From Balamuthia mandrillaris (lineage: Eukaryota > Discosea > Longamoebia > Balamuthiidae): a DNA stretch of 39,622 bases. Positions 9,815-35,854 of this stretch are shown here, piece after piece (position 1 is the stretch's first letter; the number at the start of each line of letters is the position of its first letter). Location: the NCBI GenBank assembly GCA_031835245.1, contig JAVKOQ010000427.1, positions 1 through 39,622 of the forward strand, given 5' to 3'. Below the pieces are notes generated by a model. That model saw only the letters and a list, made by a program, of their open reading frames with translations. It was not told the origin of the DNA and ran no database searches. The position numbers were made by a program, and so were the translations under genes.

Positions 9815-10146
9815 GGCTAAGATGGGAGCGGCGGGGTAGTGAGCTCTTCTTCGTGTGGTTTAATATTAGCAGCAAAACTAGGTGGACTATCTGAGACCAA
9901 TGTGATTCCTCATGGGCGACCTGCTGGTTCATTACCGCACTTCTGGCCAAGGATTGGTCAAGCAACTGGGCAACCGCTTGCATTTGTGGCTTCACCGGAT
10001 GCCAAAGTGGCAACCCAGAGCAAAGCGTTTCCATTTTGAAAGACGGTGGGAGGATACGAGCTCTTTCACCTCCTTTGGTGGCAGGTCCATTTTGGGTTTT
10101 TCAAACTAGGTTGGTATTTTGTTTTTATTTTCAGCACTTCGACGAC
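9815..10146 (+). other. Divergent intergenic region with a likely 5' exon and intron of the downstream gene
   Basis: A good intron signature is visible: donor AG|GTTGGT at 10110 and acceptor TTTTTATTTTCAG at 10134. It would join an upstream exon ending at 10109 to the sequence before ATG 10147. Several short frames in 9840-10109 look protein-like, but none joins cleanly to a known family. I read it as 5' UTR or an unresolved first exon. Confidence 0.35.
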
Positions 10147-10614
10147 ATGGCCTCACGAAGCACGAGCCGCACACTCCAACGACAATGCAGAAAGCGGCCG
10201 CGTTCCCATGAAAGGGAGACGCACCCTTTTGGAGGCAGCCATGCAGGAGCACAACACGGGTCTCCAAGAGGAGCGCTACGGAACCATTCCAGTCCCCGCC
10301 AGCGAGGTACAAGCTCCCAACACCAGGCACCTCAAGGCAGGGTGAGAGAGTTGACCGGCTCACGCCAAGGGGAACTCGCGCAAGCAGCAGAACAGCACGG
10401 GAACAGGGAGGGGGAACGGCCTCGCGAGTTACACAGGGACGACCAGGGGCTGGTGAATGGGCTGACCGAACGGTTTCATGAATACCAAAGAGGCATTCAT
10501 GAAAGAGACAAAGAGATCAACAGGTTGAAACAAGAGCTCCTCCTTGCGAGGACCAAACTGAGCTGCTATGAAGCGCTGTTACCACCTCTTGCAGAGTTGC
10601 TGTCAAAGGAGTAA
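10147..10614 (+). CDS. Small coiled-coil protein, frame uncertain in its first half
   Basis: The C-terminal half (about 10407-10614) is a convincing heptad-rich segment (ERFHEYQRGIHERDKEINRL...KLSCYEALLPPLAELL) ending in TAA. For the first half two frames are open. The frame of ATG 10147 is Arg/Ser/Gln-rich and low in hydrophobics. The +1 frame reads as a more ordinary protein (MKGRRTLLEAAMQEHNTGL). It could join the coiled coil through a 65-nt intron at 10342-10406 (GTGAGA...ACAG), which keeps phase but lacks a pyrimidine tract. Family unknown. The reading frame is unresolved. Confidence 0.35.
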   Translation: MASRSTSRTLQRQCRKRPRSHERETHPFGGSHAGAQHGSPRGALRNHSSPRQRGTSSQHQAPQGRVRELTGSRQGELAQAAEQHGNREGERPRELHRDDQGLVNGLTERFHEYQRGIHERDKEINRLKQELLLARTKLSCYEALLPPLAELLSKE

Positions 10615-10912
10615 TGCCTTGTTGTATGATATGTATTATTTATTATTATTTCAAACAGAAAAATTGCTTCCCTCTGCAGTTTGTTTGAATGATTCCACAC
10701 ATACACACCGAGTGGCCGGGGAGCGAAAAGTGGTCGACCACCACGCACTCACGGAGCCTCTTTTATACCAACCCCGTTTCTTTTTTTTTCTCGGCGTAGC
10801 GGGAGATGCCGGCATCGAACACGAGCAGCCAAAGGTATTAGCAATAAAACATCTCCACTACTCTTTCTTCCTCTTCTCCGAGAGAGACAAACATACCCAC
10901 CGCTAGACCTCC
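10615..10912. other. Intergenic region upstream of PEPCK
   Basis: No gene is seen. AT-rich sequence to about 10690 is probably the 3' UTR of the previous ORF. It is followed by higher-GC sequence and a pyrimidine-rich leader (10860-10880) just before the PEPCK start. Confidence 0.4.
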
Positions 10913-13141
10913 ATGGCAGAACAACAACAACAACGCGGCAACAGCAGTGACACGCTCTTTCAGCAGACCCTCGACCGGTCATTGACGCCCACAAGACCGG
11001 AGGAACCACCGAAAGCAGAAAACTGGACCCAAATCCACTCTCCGTTTTCTGGTTTTGTCCTTTTCCTTCACAGTTCTTTTTTTTAGTGGCTTACAACAAC
11101 AATAACAACAAAAGACTTCGATACCGTTAGTCTGGAAGACAAAGGCATTCACATCCGCAACGTCCTTCGCAATCCAAGGTGCCCTCGTTTGAACCTATTT
11201 TATTCTGTTTTACGTGCTTGTTGGTTGGTTCCTAATCAAAAAAAAGTGTGGCGATATTATATGAAGAAGGTTTACGGCATGAAACGGGCACCAACATCAC
11301 GAGCACCGGCGCGTTGGTCTGTCGTTCCGGTCGGTTGACCGGGCGCAGCCCTGAAAACAAGCGCATCGTGGAGGAGGAGACCTCCCAAGAGAACGTCTGG
11401 TGGGGACCCGTCAACATTCCTCTCTCTGAAAAGTCCTTCATGATCAATCGGTAACCACTGCTCTCTTTCTCTTCCATTTCGTATCGTTTGTTGTCTTTCC
11501 TTCCGTTTCGTACTCTGTTGTTACTCTGTTTCATCTGGATATTAACAAACAAAAGGGAACGAGCAATTGATTACCTCAACACAAGGGAGAGACTATACGT
11601 GATCGACGGGTATGCCGGCTGGGTCGAAAAGTACAGGCTCAAAGTGAGGGTCATCTGCGCGAGAGCCTATCACGCCCTCTTCATGAAGAACATGCTGATC
11701 CGTCCCACTCCCGAACAGCTGGCTGAGTTTGGGGAGCCTGATTTCGTTATCTATAATGCCGGTCAGTTCCCGGCCAATCGTTACACCAAGTTCGTATCTT
11801 TGTCGTTTATCTTTACGTTTGCTGTTTTGAGTCTTGTTGCGTTGTTCTTCTCGGTTCTTGTTTCTCTCGATCGTGTTGTGTCGTGTTTCTTGTTGCTGTT
11901 TCTCGTCCTAACTGTCTTCGTGGCAAAACAGAGGAATGACATCGAGCACGAGCGTCGCCATCAACTTCAAACGAATGGAGGCAGTTATTCTGGGCACTGA
12001 ATACGCTGGGGAGATGAAGAAAGGCATCTTCACCGTAATGCATTACATAATGCCCCTTCGCGGAGTTCTCTCCTTGCATAGCAGTTGCAACGAGGGCCTG
12101 CCCTCCTCCAACAATAATGAAGAAGAGGACGGAAGAAACGGGGACGTCTCCTTATTCTTTGGATTGAGCGGCACCGGAAAGACCACTCTCTCCGCAGATC
12201 CGCGGAGGAAACTCATCGGCGATGACGAGCATGTCTGGTACGAGGACGGCATCTTCAACATCGAAGGAGGGTGCTACGCCAAGGCCATCGGTCTCGACCC
12301 TGCTCAGGAGCCAGAGATCTTCCAAGCCGTCCGTTTTGGCGCCGTCCTAGAGAACGTTGTATTTGATGAACGCACGAGAGAAGTGGACTACAACGACGCC
12401 TCCATCACGGAGAACACGCGCACGGCCTATCCCATCGAGTTCATCCCCAATGCAAAGATCCCCTGTCTCTCAGTCGGCCATCCGCGTAACATCATCATGC
12501 TCTGCTGTGATGCTTTCGGAGTGTTGCCACCAGTGAGTCGCTTGACCCCCGAGCAGGCTAGCTATTACTTTATTAGCGGGTACACCGCCAAAGTGGCTGG
12601 CACGGAGCAAGGCATCACGGAGCCGCAGGTGGCCTTCTCACCGGGCTTTGGTGCGGCATTCTTGGTGTGGCATCCAGCCAAGTATGCTGAGATGTTGGCG
12701 GAGAGGGTCAAGAGGCATGGCACTTATTGTTGGTTGGTGTCCACGGGTTGGACTGCCGGTGGTTATGGCGTTGGCTATCGTATCAAGCTTCGCGTGCGTA
12801 TTCTCCTTCTGTAGTAGAAAGGTAAAATATCAGCGCAAATACTCATATCAAATTTCTCTCCTAAACAAACAAAACAGCACACAAGAGCCATTATAGATGG
12901 CATTCACAGCGGCGAGCTCGCATCGGCAGAATATGAGACGTTACCTTACTTCAACCTGCAAATTCCAAAGTCCTGCTCCAACGTTCCTCCGGAACTGCTC
13001 CATCCTCGCAAGATGTGGCAAGACAAAGAGGCCTACGATCACACTCTCAATAATCTTGCAAAGAAATTCGTCTCCAACTTTTCGAAGTATGCTGATCTGA
13101 CTGCTCCCGAAATTAGTGCTGTTGGTCCAACACCCGAATGA
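10913..13141 (+). CDS. PCK1: ATP-dependent phosphoenolpyruvate carboxykinase
   Basis: It converts oxaloacetate plus ATP to PEP, CO2 and ADP in gluconeogenesis. Six exons: 10913-11051, 11115-11178, 11247-11450, 11556-11789, 11932-12793, 12878-13141. They join in phase to 588 aa and a TGA. Motifs in order are [52 protein letters not shown], the P-loop GLSGTGKTT (291-299), the metal-binding GDDEH (310-314), [20 protein letters not shown] and [14 protein letters not shown]. This is the ATP-type (bacterial/yeast/plant) enzyme, not the GTP type. An acidic insert ([11 protein letters not shown]) sits just before the P-loop strand. There is no obvious organelle signal, so a cytosolic location is likely. 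The first intron (11052-11114) was chosen because it removes an in-frame TAG and keeps phase, so the first exon is the least certain part. Confidence 0.95.
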
Positions 13142-13207
13142 GTTAAACGTTGTTTGATATCTCTTCTCGTTTTATGTAAAGTTCATTTTAGTTTTAAAGA
13201 GGTGATG

Positions 13208-15262
13208 CTAGAAGAGAGTAGAGAGTTGTGGCTGAAGTTGTTGGCGAAGGTTCATGTAAAGCTCTTTCAAAGCGACGAAAGTGGCAGCAACACTTTCGTT
13301 GATGTCTACCAATGATGAACTAGAAGCATAAGAACCATAGAAAAGAAGACGAGAACTGTTCTCCGTTGTTCTTTTTGCTTTGGTTGTCGCCTTCCATTCT
13401 TGTAGCCACATAAACTGTTCTTGAATCTCATCCTCCAAAACTAAAAGGGAATCTTTCATCGCTTCCAACTCTTCTAAAACACGCCACTGTTGTTCTTCTA
13501 GTTTGTCTTCTGCTTCGTGCTTTTGCTTCTGTCGTTGAAAAGAAGAAGAGGAGGAATATAGCTTTTCAGAAGTTCGTCGTAAGAGAAGAGCTCGTAGTAA
13601 CGGTAATAATGGAGCATAAGAGCACTGTACGGTTAACTCAAAAATAGAAGATGATGGCGAAGTGGCCGTAACCTTCCCTTTGTTGTTAGAAATGCTGTTT
13701 CTTTCTTCTTGTTTTTTGCTTGTGACACGCATCGATACGTGAACGTTATGGAATAGCGAAGAAGAAATTCGAGAAGTTGAAGTCGCGTTAAAAAGCGAAT
13801 CTCTTCTTCGTCTCTCTATTGCAGCAGAAGATGAAGAAGAGGAGGAAGCAGCTGAAAAAGAAGAGTATCGGTGAGAGGGATCAACATATTCCGGAAAGAG
13901 CAAAGGTAAAAGCTCTTCTCGAGAGATGCCACGGGCATCAATTAAAATCTTGAAAGAAGAGGAAGCTGCAGTCAAGCCGTTTCGTGGGATGAGTACGTTT
14001 GATTCCTTCTCGAGCTTAGAAGGTGAGTTTTCGTGTTCAAATAAAATGGAGCGAATGGAGTGAGATAAAGAAGAAGAGGCAAGACTTTCTTGGGTGGTGA
14101 AATCGCGATGAATTAACACCATAGTTGCAGCGGCAGAAGAAGAGGAGGCAGTTGTTTTTGTTGCTGCTGGTGTTATTGCCTTCATCTTGCTTTTGCAGCG
14201 ACTGAGGAAGTCTAGCACACTGACCTCTCTTTCTCCTGCTTTCAATGTGACTCCTCCTTTTTTGTTGTTGTTGAGTGGATGAGACGACAGATGATAGCAC
14301 AAGAGGACGCGAATATGGAGCGAGTGAAAGTTGGAAACTTGTGACGGAATCTCAACGCAAACATGAGAACCAGAGCGTGGACGTAAAAACTTGTCTGTAG
14401 TTAAAAGGTGAGAAATGGTTAAAAATGTGAGAGAGAACAGAGTACCTAAAGTAATCCAGTGACTTGATACTTTGGCGTTGAGATGAGGTAGTGATGGTTT
14501 CACTTGAAGTACGCCTAGCAATGGAAAAAAAAAAGATCTGAGGTCAAAAGAAAAGAAAAGCTTAAGGAGGCAGGGAGAAGAAACAGAAGCAGAAGTCGAA
14601 AGAGAAACGTACAGCACCACTCGGGAGTAAATAAGGAAAAGATATCAGCAGGAAAGGACAAACGGATCGCAGTCTGAGGCACATCCACAAGTTGAGCGAT
14701 TTCCGGCAAATTAAAAGCCTCTATGGTACAGAGTTGAGCAGCACCCGTTGTATCGCGATCACGAATGGAACGCAACGCGTGAGAGAGTACCAGATGAATA
14801 GCTGAGTTCACCGAAGAAATCTGTTGGTTGACGATTTGCTCTTGCTCTGCAATGTGTTCGCTATGTTGGGCCTCCGATGCGATGGTTTGAAGTAACGTTT
14901 TGACTCTTTGTCCTGCGTTGTTGTTCTTTGTTTGAATGCTGCTCAGTTGTGCATTCTCTCTATCAACCGATCTTTGAATCCAACAAAAAAGAGAATTAGA
15001 AGCAGAAAATGAAAAGAAGATAAATTGACTTACGCTTCTGATGGCAGCGCAAAGCTGATCAGCCGTCCTCTCTTTGTGAGAGCTATAACAGTTAAAGACT
15101 CCAAAGAACTGGACCGAGACGCAAAATTCCCCAACGTTACAGGAGCAGTTTCTGCGACTGTAGTCACCCTACAAATGCCTTTTTCAAATGGAATGGATCG
15201 TGGAAAAAGCGTTTCCATTGGCCTTCGGCCTCCCTATAATTGAAAACTTAGTCTTGGTGCAA

Positions 15263-15300
<38 letters not shown>

Positions 15301-16982
15301 GAGAGAGGGAGAAGGAGAAGGAGAATTACGTTTGAAGTGTTGATAGAAGGCAAAGAGGAGAGATAAAGGGAACCAGAGGTAGAAACACAAAACACATGGT
15401 TGGCAGCACAACAAGAATCCTCCACTGATATAGAGAGCTCAAAGTCTTTTTGGTGCAATTGTGCCCCATCAGCAGTCAAAACAATCGTTTTTCCCATTTT
15501 ACTGTGGGCAAGAGTAACAGTTAAACCTAAGTTAAGGATGAAAAAACAAGCAAACAGCATAAAAAGTATTACCCAATCACTAGAAACATATCATCGCCAG
15601 ATACTAAAACATTCTGTACTGGTTCCTGAAAAAGTGTTTGCTGTGAGTAATACAAACTAGAAGCAGAGGGCATAGCTACAAACGCACCTGAAGTTGACAC
15701 AAAGTAGAAGAAGAAAAAGATGCGCATTCCTCTGTTCTGTTTGTGGCTGACGCACATGGCACAAAAGCTACGCGACCGTCAGTATCACCGTGCACCAAAA
15801 CTGGCGTGTTCAGCAGAGAGAGGGCTTGACCAAAAAGAGCGGTAAACAGCAAACGAGTCACGTAAGTAATACCACTATCTTGTGCGAGGAAGGAGACCGC
15901 CTGTGTCTCTTCTAGTCGCTCCTCGTTGCTGATGGATGGGGCTGTTTATTGTGAACGTTAGCTTAAGGAAGAGGAAGAAAAAAGGAGAGGGAGTGGACGG
16001 TGAGATGTGGAGAGAAAATATATATACCAATCACCAGCATGCAAGTAGTTCGTTGGTTGCGTGAGTGACACCATGTGGCAAGTGTGGTGCCCCATTTCGT
16101 TGCGTCTAAATCATTATCAAACAAGCTAATACCAACGCTAGAACTGCTCACATACACTCCAGATGAAGATGAAAGAACACACTCCACAGAAGGCTAGTAG
16201 TAAATACTTTTCTTGTTAGCCTCGTTTCTTTGAGAAACAAACAAAAAGGAACAGAACTGGAGGAAAGGAGAGAATCATACCATTATGGCAAGAATAAAAG
16301 GAGTGTGCAGAGTGTAATCAAGCATCAGTGGAGCTTGGGAAGAAGTACGAGACGAGACCAACCATAACTGACCTCCTGCGGTAGAGAAGGCGTTCTTTCG
16401 TTGCACGTCATCTGGTGACGACAGCGAGTCATCTTCTTTGCTTTCGGGAATATCAAGGTTTTTCTTCTTGGTTTCTTTCTTTGTCTCTTCAGGTTGGTGT
16501 AGCTGTTGTTTTGTTTTCTTCAGCTGTAGCAACCCTTTTCCACCACGTCTCCTCTTTTCTGTTCCCTGTTGAGATTGTGGCTCTATCTCTTCTTCTTCTT
16601 TCTTTTTTTCTTCTCTAATGCTCGCTCTCCTCTCTTTCTTCTTCTGTCGTTGATCCTTCTCTGCTCCGTCCTCTTCTTTGTGAGTCCTTTTTCTGGTGGT
16701 TTATTATACGGTTGTCAGCGTTGATAAGAATAACGAAGCCATGAAGCAGAGCAGCATAACAACGACAAGCGAAAGAGAACGACGAAGGAAAAGAGAAGGA
16801 GAGGAAGGAGGCTTCGAAACAAACTTTGTTTTGAAGGTGGGTTGGGGCTTGAACGCTGATTCCAGAGGCAAAGGCAAGACCCAGACCCGCCCCTCCGCCG
16901 TAGCAACCACCACGCGCGCTTCACCCGGCGCCAACACAACCTCCACAACCTCCGAAGGAAACTGCCATACGTCCTTTTTTTT

Positions 16983-17025
<43 letters not shown>

Positions 17026-17360
17026 ACTAAGTTGCGCACACAACAAGAAAGAAGAAGGAGAAGAGGAGTCCGTTCGCGTTTGCATGTGGAAGAAGGAAGG
17101 AGAGAAGCAGCAAAAAAACAAAACAAAACAAATCAAACCAAAAGTTCACCACGATGAAAAAAGTGTAGCAAAGAGGGCAACGCGCGCACAACGAGGAGGC
17201 CCAGGCGTTCCTTGGTGGAGGGAAGGAGGGCCCCGCAGCCGCGCAGCAGCGGGCGGCCCACCACCCTTGCCAGCTGGCAGGAATGCAGCAGCCGCAGAGA
17301 GGGATTGCCGCCGCCGCTTCGAGACGCCTCCTCTCTTTCCCTTCTTCTCTTCATCATCAA
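13208..17360 (-). CDS. FAAP100-like protein (Fanconi anaemia core complex subunit)
   Basis: FAAP100 binds FANCB and FANCL in the ubiquitin-ligase module that monoubiquitinates FANCD2-FANCI at DNA crosslinks. Eleven minus-strand exons: about 17360-17139, 16973-16825, 16692-16281, 16193-16028, 15941-15688, 15625-15573, 15501-15330, 15233-15034, 14971-14613, 14514-14446, 14394-13208. All stay in phase and give about 1080 aa (human 881). Blocks matching human FAAP100 in order, recalled from memory: FPSEVVEVVLAP (human FPDQVWHLELLAP), LLFTALFGQALSLLNTPVLV (LFGLLFGADATLLQSPVVL), VIGKMGKTIVLTADG (AFGHHGRMLAIKA), LTKRGRLISFAL (LSAKGRLMTCSL), AGQRVKTLLQTI (AGQKIKELLSGI). The C-terminus ELYMNLRQQL lies where human has QVYRQLRHP. 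The layout is a beta-propeller-like N-terminus, a coiled coil, then a beta-rich C-terminus. The extra length is a charged linker in exon 3 and Ser-rich inserts in the last exon. The first exon is tentative. The stop is TAG. Confidence 0.62.
16985..17023. repeat. GA dinucleotide run in FAAP100-like intron 1
   Basis: About 19 GA units on the plus strand form a CT pyrimidine tract on the sense strand. The run lies a few bases upstream of the 3' splice site at 16974. Confidence 0.9.
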
Positions 17361-18206
17361 CCAAATTTTTTTGTTTTACAATAAAATATTTCCTCGAAAA
17401 GATTTCAAAAAGATCTTCTCTCTTCTTCTTCCTTTCTTCTTCTTGTTCTTCTTTCCTCTTCTCTTCCTCTTCCTCTTCTTCTTCTTCTTCTTTCCTCTTC
17501 TTTCCTCTTCTTTCCTCTTCTTCTCTTCTCTTTTGTTTTTTTTTTTTTTTTTTCCTCTTCTTTCCTCTTCCTCTTCTTTCCTCTTCCTCTTCCTCTTCCT
17601 CTCGTACCACAGGCTTACGAGAGGAGCTCACTGGTGCTGGGAACCCGTTGCAAGCCAAAATATGCAAACGGTTCACTGACAAAAAAAAAAAAAATGAAGC
17701 AAACACGCAACCATCGCTAAGACCAAACGTTGTTTAACGTGCCATGGAAGGAAAGAAGCAAAGGAAGGAAGGACAAGAAAAAGAAAGAACGGGAAGCAAT
17801 AACAAGAAGGATATGTGGGATGTCGTGTAGCCCCTTGCAAAGAATCACCAACGCTAAGTGAAACGGGGTCTGAATGGAAGTCATCCCTGAAAATCACACA
17901 TCGTTCCCTCCTTGGAAAAGAATAGAAAAACGATATGTGATATGTTTTGCTGTTGGAAGCGTGTATCAGAGAACAGTCTATTTTGTTATCAGACGGTCCT
18001 CCTTCTTCACTTCCGTCATTTGAAAAAGCACACACACAAAAACAAGACTAACAAAGAATAACAATAACAAAACTTAAAAGAGAGAAAGCGAAAGAGAACG
18101 AGAGAAAGGTGAAGAGAAAGAGAGAAGAGAAGAACAAGGCAAACAAAAAAAACATTCATTTAAACCGGCCAAAACAAATAACACAAAAAAATCCGAACTT
18201 TGAATG
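17361..18206. other. Intergenic region with an irregular TTC/CTTCC tract
   Basis: This is the spacer between the BEACH gene stop and the FAAP100-like start (both minus strand). A long pyrimidine tract on the plus strand (about 17417-17602, TTCTTC, TTTCC and CTCTTCC units plus a T-run at 17537) is the one large tract whose pyrimidine strand opposes the flanking genes. The remainder (17610-18200) shows no gene. It should hold the BEACH 3' UTR and the FAAP100-like promoter. Confidence 0.5.
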
Positions 18207-32818
<14,612 letters not shown>

Positions 32819-33399
32819 TATTTGCGCTTGAGCGTGGGTATCTTTTTTCGATGTGTTGTTTGTGAAATAAAAAAAAAAGGTTTTTTTTTCTCTTTGGACC
32901 AACCCTTTCCTTCACCGTCGATTTGTTTTCGCTTCCAATGAAAGTTCGGCTGGGGTTTGACCGGTCGTTTCGAAACGTGAGCTTCCTCTTTTTCTGCTTC
33001 TCGTCAGGGGCGGGCAGAAGTTGGTCCCACCGCCTTCATCCAGAACGATCAAAAAAAAAGAAGGCCACCGCCGGGCCTGTGGTGGGTGGGGATCTGCTGC
33101 TGCCGCTTTGGTCTCCTCTCCTATTATTATTTATTTTTTGTTGTTTTTTTTTGCCCTCCTTTTCTTTCCCACCTCTCGCACAACAAAGGTGGAAGCTTTA
33201 GGAAGGGCGACGCTTCCCCCCCTTCCCCCTTTTTTTAAGGGGGAGAAGGGAAGGCCGCTCAACGGTAAAGGAGAGAGAGGCCGCAAAACCAACGTTGGGG
33301 TCTGGATGTATCTGGATCGCCTCACGTGTTGGATTCAGGGCAACTCGCCAATCGGGTCCTTGGAGATAAACAGCTTGGTATCATGCGATTAGCAAACTG
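32819..33399. other. 5' flank of the BEACH gene
   Basis: No convincing gene is seen. There is T- and A-run-rich sequence just upstream of the BEACH start. A GC-richer part follows (33000-33390, with C and G runs near 33220-33250) in which a short open frame exists without any recognisable motif. It probably includes the BEACH promoter. Confidence 0.4.
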
Positions 33400-34205
33400 A
33401 GGCTGAGAAAAACACAAAAACCGGAATGAAAGTTAAGATGTCCTGTTTCTGATACTGTGTGGCTAATGTTTTCATTAAGGGCCTTGTGAGTAAGAAAAAT
33501 AGGAATGTAAATAAGATCAGTACTTATTTGAACATACATGCACTTTGCTTTTTGAAATTTGCCTGCATTGTCATGACTAGCTACATTACAACCTCCATCC
33601 ATTACACAAGCCAGTATTATCAATCCTCTTATCATTATTGGAAAACTCAATATAATAATTATAATGATTCTTTTTTACCAAAATCACTTTCCTAATTGTT
33701 GACTTGAGAAAGCATTTCAACTTTTAACCTCTCTTTTTCTCCATAAGCACTTTGCTCTTATTTTACAAGATTATTTTACCAAGTTTTCCAAATTCTCTTT
33801 CATTATTCAAGTTTTCAAGCAACAAGATTAATAAAAGAGATAATGTTGATGTTGACTTAGAAAAGAAAGAAAAAAAAAGAGAGAAAAAGTTGATTATGTT
33901 AGTATTGCATGAATCAATCAAGTTTACCTCTTACCATACAAAATTAGGTGGAAAAACAAAAATTTGCTTGATTCAAACAATAGTTCTCAATAGGATTTTT
34001 TATGCTTGCCCTTGTTGAAAACATTACAAACTCAATTTTGCTAATTCCTTAAATCAGGGCTTGTTTTGTATTTTCAACTTTCTTATTTTCTTTTCTTTAA
34101 GACTTATTGTTCATTTTCCTAGCCTTCTTTATAGATTTCCTTTTATTATACTGTCACACAGTATGATCTTGGTCTGATTGATAGGATGACATCAACCAGC
34201 TGTTA

Positions 34206-34670
34206 TACTACTCTCCCATAATACTTATCCCTATCTCTCCTTGTATATATATCTCTTTCTTTCATTTTATTAAAGGTCTTTTTCCCTATGCCCATCGAGT
34301 TGGTGTCTGTTAGGTTGTTCCCCTACTGGCCTTATCACACAGCCAATCAACCAAATCCCTAAGTATCACATTACTCAAGGAGAACAGAAAAGAAGGGAAA
34401 AGGAGAGAATAACAGAATGAAAGAGAGAAACTATACACACAAAGCAGGTCTTTTTAATAAGAGCAAACCAAAAACCACCCTAATCTTTTCTCTCCTTTGT
34501 AAGTATTGTGTGAGAGAGAGATTGGCACAAACCAAGGCCAGGTTGTGACAATACTACTCTCATAGTTCCTGTCCTTTCTTTCCTTGTATTTTCATTTCTT
34601 TCTTTCATTCTTATAAAGTTTTTCCCCTATGTCCTTCTAGTTAGTATCTGTTTGGCTATTCCTATATCAG
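34206..34670 (+). repeat. Diverged direct repeat of about 120 nt
   Basis: 34206-34325 and 34551-34670 align in the same orientation through TACTACTCTC, CCTTGTAT, CTTTCTTTCATT, TCCCTATG and TGTCTGTTAGG-like stretches, at roughly 65-75% identity by eye. The second copy begins right after the inverted-repeat arm ending near 34549. This suggests two members of one old family. Confidence 0.6.
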
Positions 34671-35578
34671 TTCTTTTTTCTTTTTTAATGCTTCTTTTTT
34701 AATCACAAAAGTTTCTTTAATCACTACAAGTACCTTGTTTACTATTGTCTTGTACTTCTTTGTCTCCATAACCATTCCATTCTGATTTTACAACAATAAA
34801 GGACAAGCAAACAATATTCCAAAGGAAACATATTTATCTCATATTTTGATTCAAGAAAGAACAAAAGAAAATAAAACATTAATGAGTGAGAATGGGCATG
34901 ATTAGGTGGTTAACGTTGGGCTGGATTGTTTTTGTGGAGAATAAAATCATTTCCCAGATAAGGCTATCCTCAAATTGAAAATAACTCCCTGCATCAATGT
35001 GGCAAAGTTTTAAAGCTTCAAATTGTATTTAGAATATAAGAGTATTTGGATGACTATTTTTTAAGGTTAAAACTAAGCTATTCAAACCATAAAAAAAAAT
35101 TAATAGAATGAAAGAAAGAAATGTATATATATATAAGGAAAGATAGGAATAGGTATTAAGGGAGGGTGGTATAATAGTATGTTTTTTGTGTATGTGAAAA
35201 AGAATAAGAGGGAAAAAGAAAGAGAGAAGAAAAGAGAAAAAGAGAAAGAGAAAGAGGAGAGATGAGCGTTACCATTGAATTAAACTGCTTTTTGCTAATT
35301 AATAGGTGGTTGCAGCAATGGACTACACCAGCCATTATTGCTGCTGTGTTCATCCTGAGCTATACTAAGGAGACAAATATAGACATTTTCTTAGAGTCCA
35401 AGTTGTCTATATGTTGAATGAGGAGATATGAGTCATAACTCAGCCTTGGGTTATGCCAATCCTTCTCTCTCATATAACACTTACAAAGGGAAATAAGATT
35501 GGGGTAGTTCTTGGTTTGCTCTTATTAGAAAGACCTGCTTTATGTGTATAGTTTCTTTCTCTAATTCTGTTATACTTA
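34407..35578. repeat. Inverted repeat with arms of about 145 nt
   Basis: The arm at 34407-34549 is the reverse complement of 35431-35578 at about 80% identity. The best block is ACTATACACA..AAGCAGGTCTTT, followed by TAATAAGAGCAAACCA. The spacer is about 880 nt. The arms could be terminal repeats of an old DNA element or two oppositely inserted copies of one family. Confidence 0.65.
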
Positions 35579-35854
35579 TAGATACTGTAACAATCACTGA
35601 TGATGGTATACACAAAAAAGACAACCAGTTAGTCATGGAGTTTGCCATTGGCATAGTCCAAAATAATTACTTTACTAGAGAGAAAGCAAAATAATCACCA
35701 GCTATGCAAGTAAAATAAGAATGGAAATAATTGCAAAGACAAAGTAAGTATGAAACCTGAACTTTATTTACTAAAAGTGAAGTGTACAAGTGATAATAAA
35801 GTGTCTTGCGTTATATTGTAAGTTGTCCTGAGAGGTAGTAAACAAAGACTTCTA

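Noticed and set aside
33021-33392. Possible 123-residue protein in the BEACH 5' flank
   Set aside because: It contains no motif, depends on homopolymer stretches and has no splice or start context that supports it.
34206-34670. Direct repeats as the two ends of a retroelement
   Set aside because: They are only about 120 nt, strongly diverged, about 225 nt apart, and enclose no coding or primer-site features.
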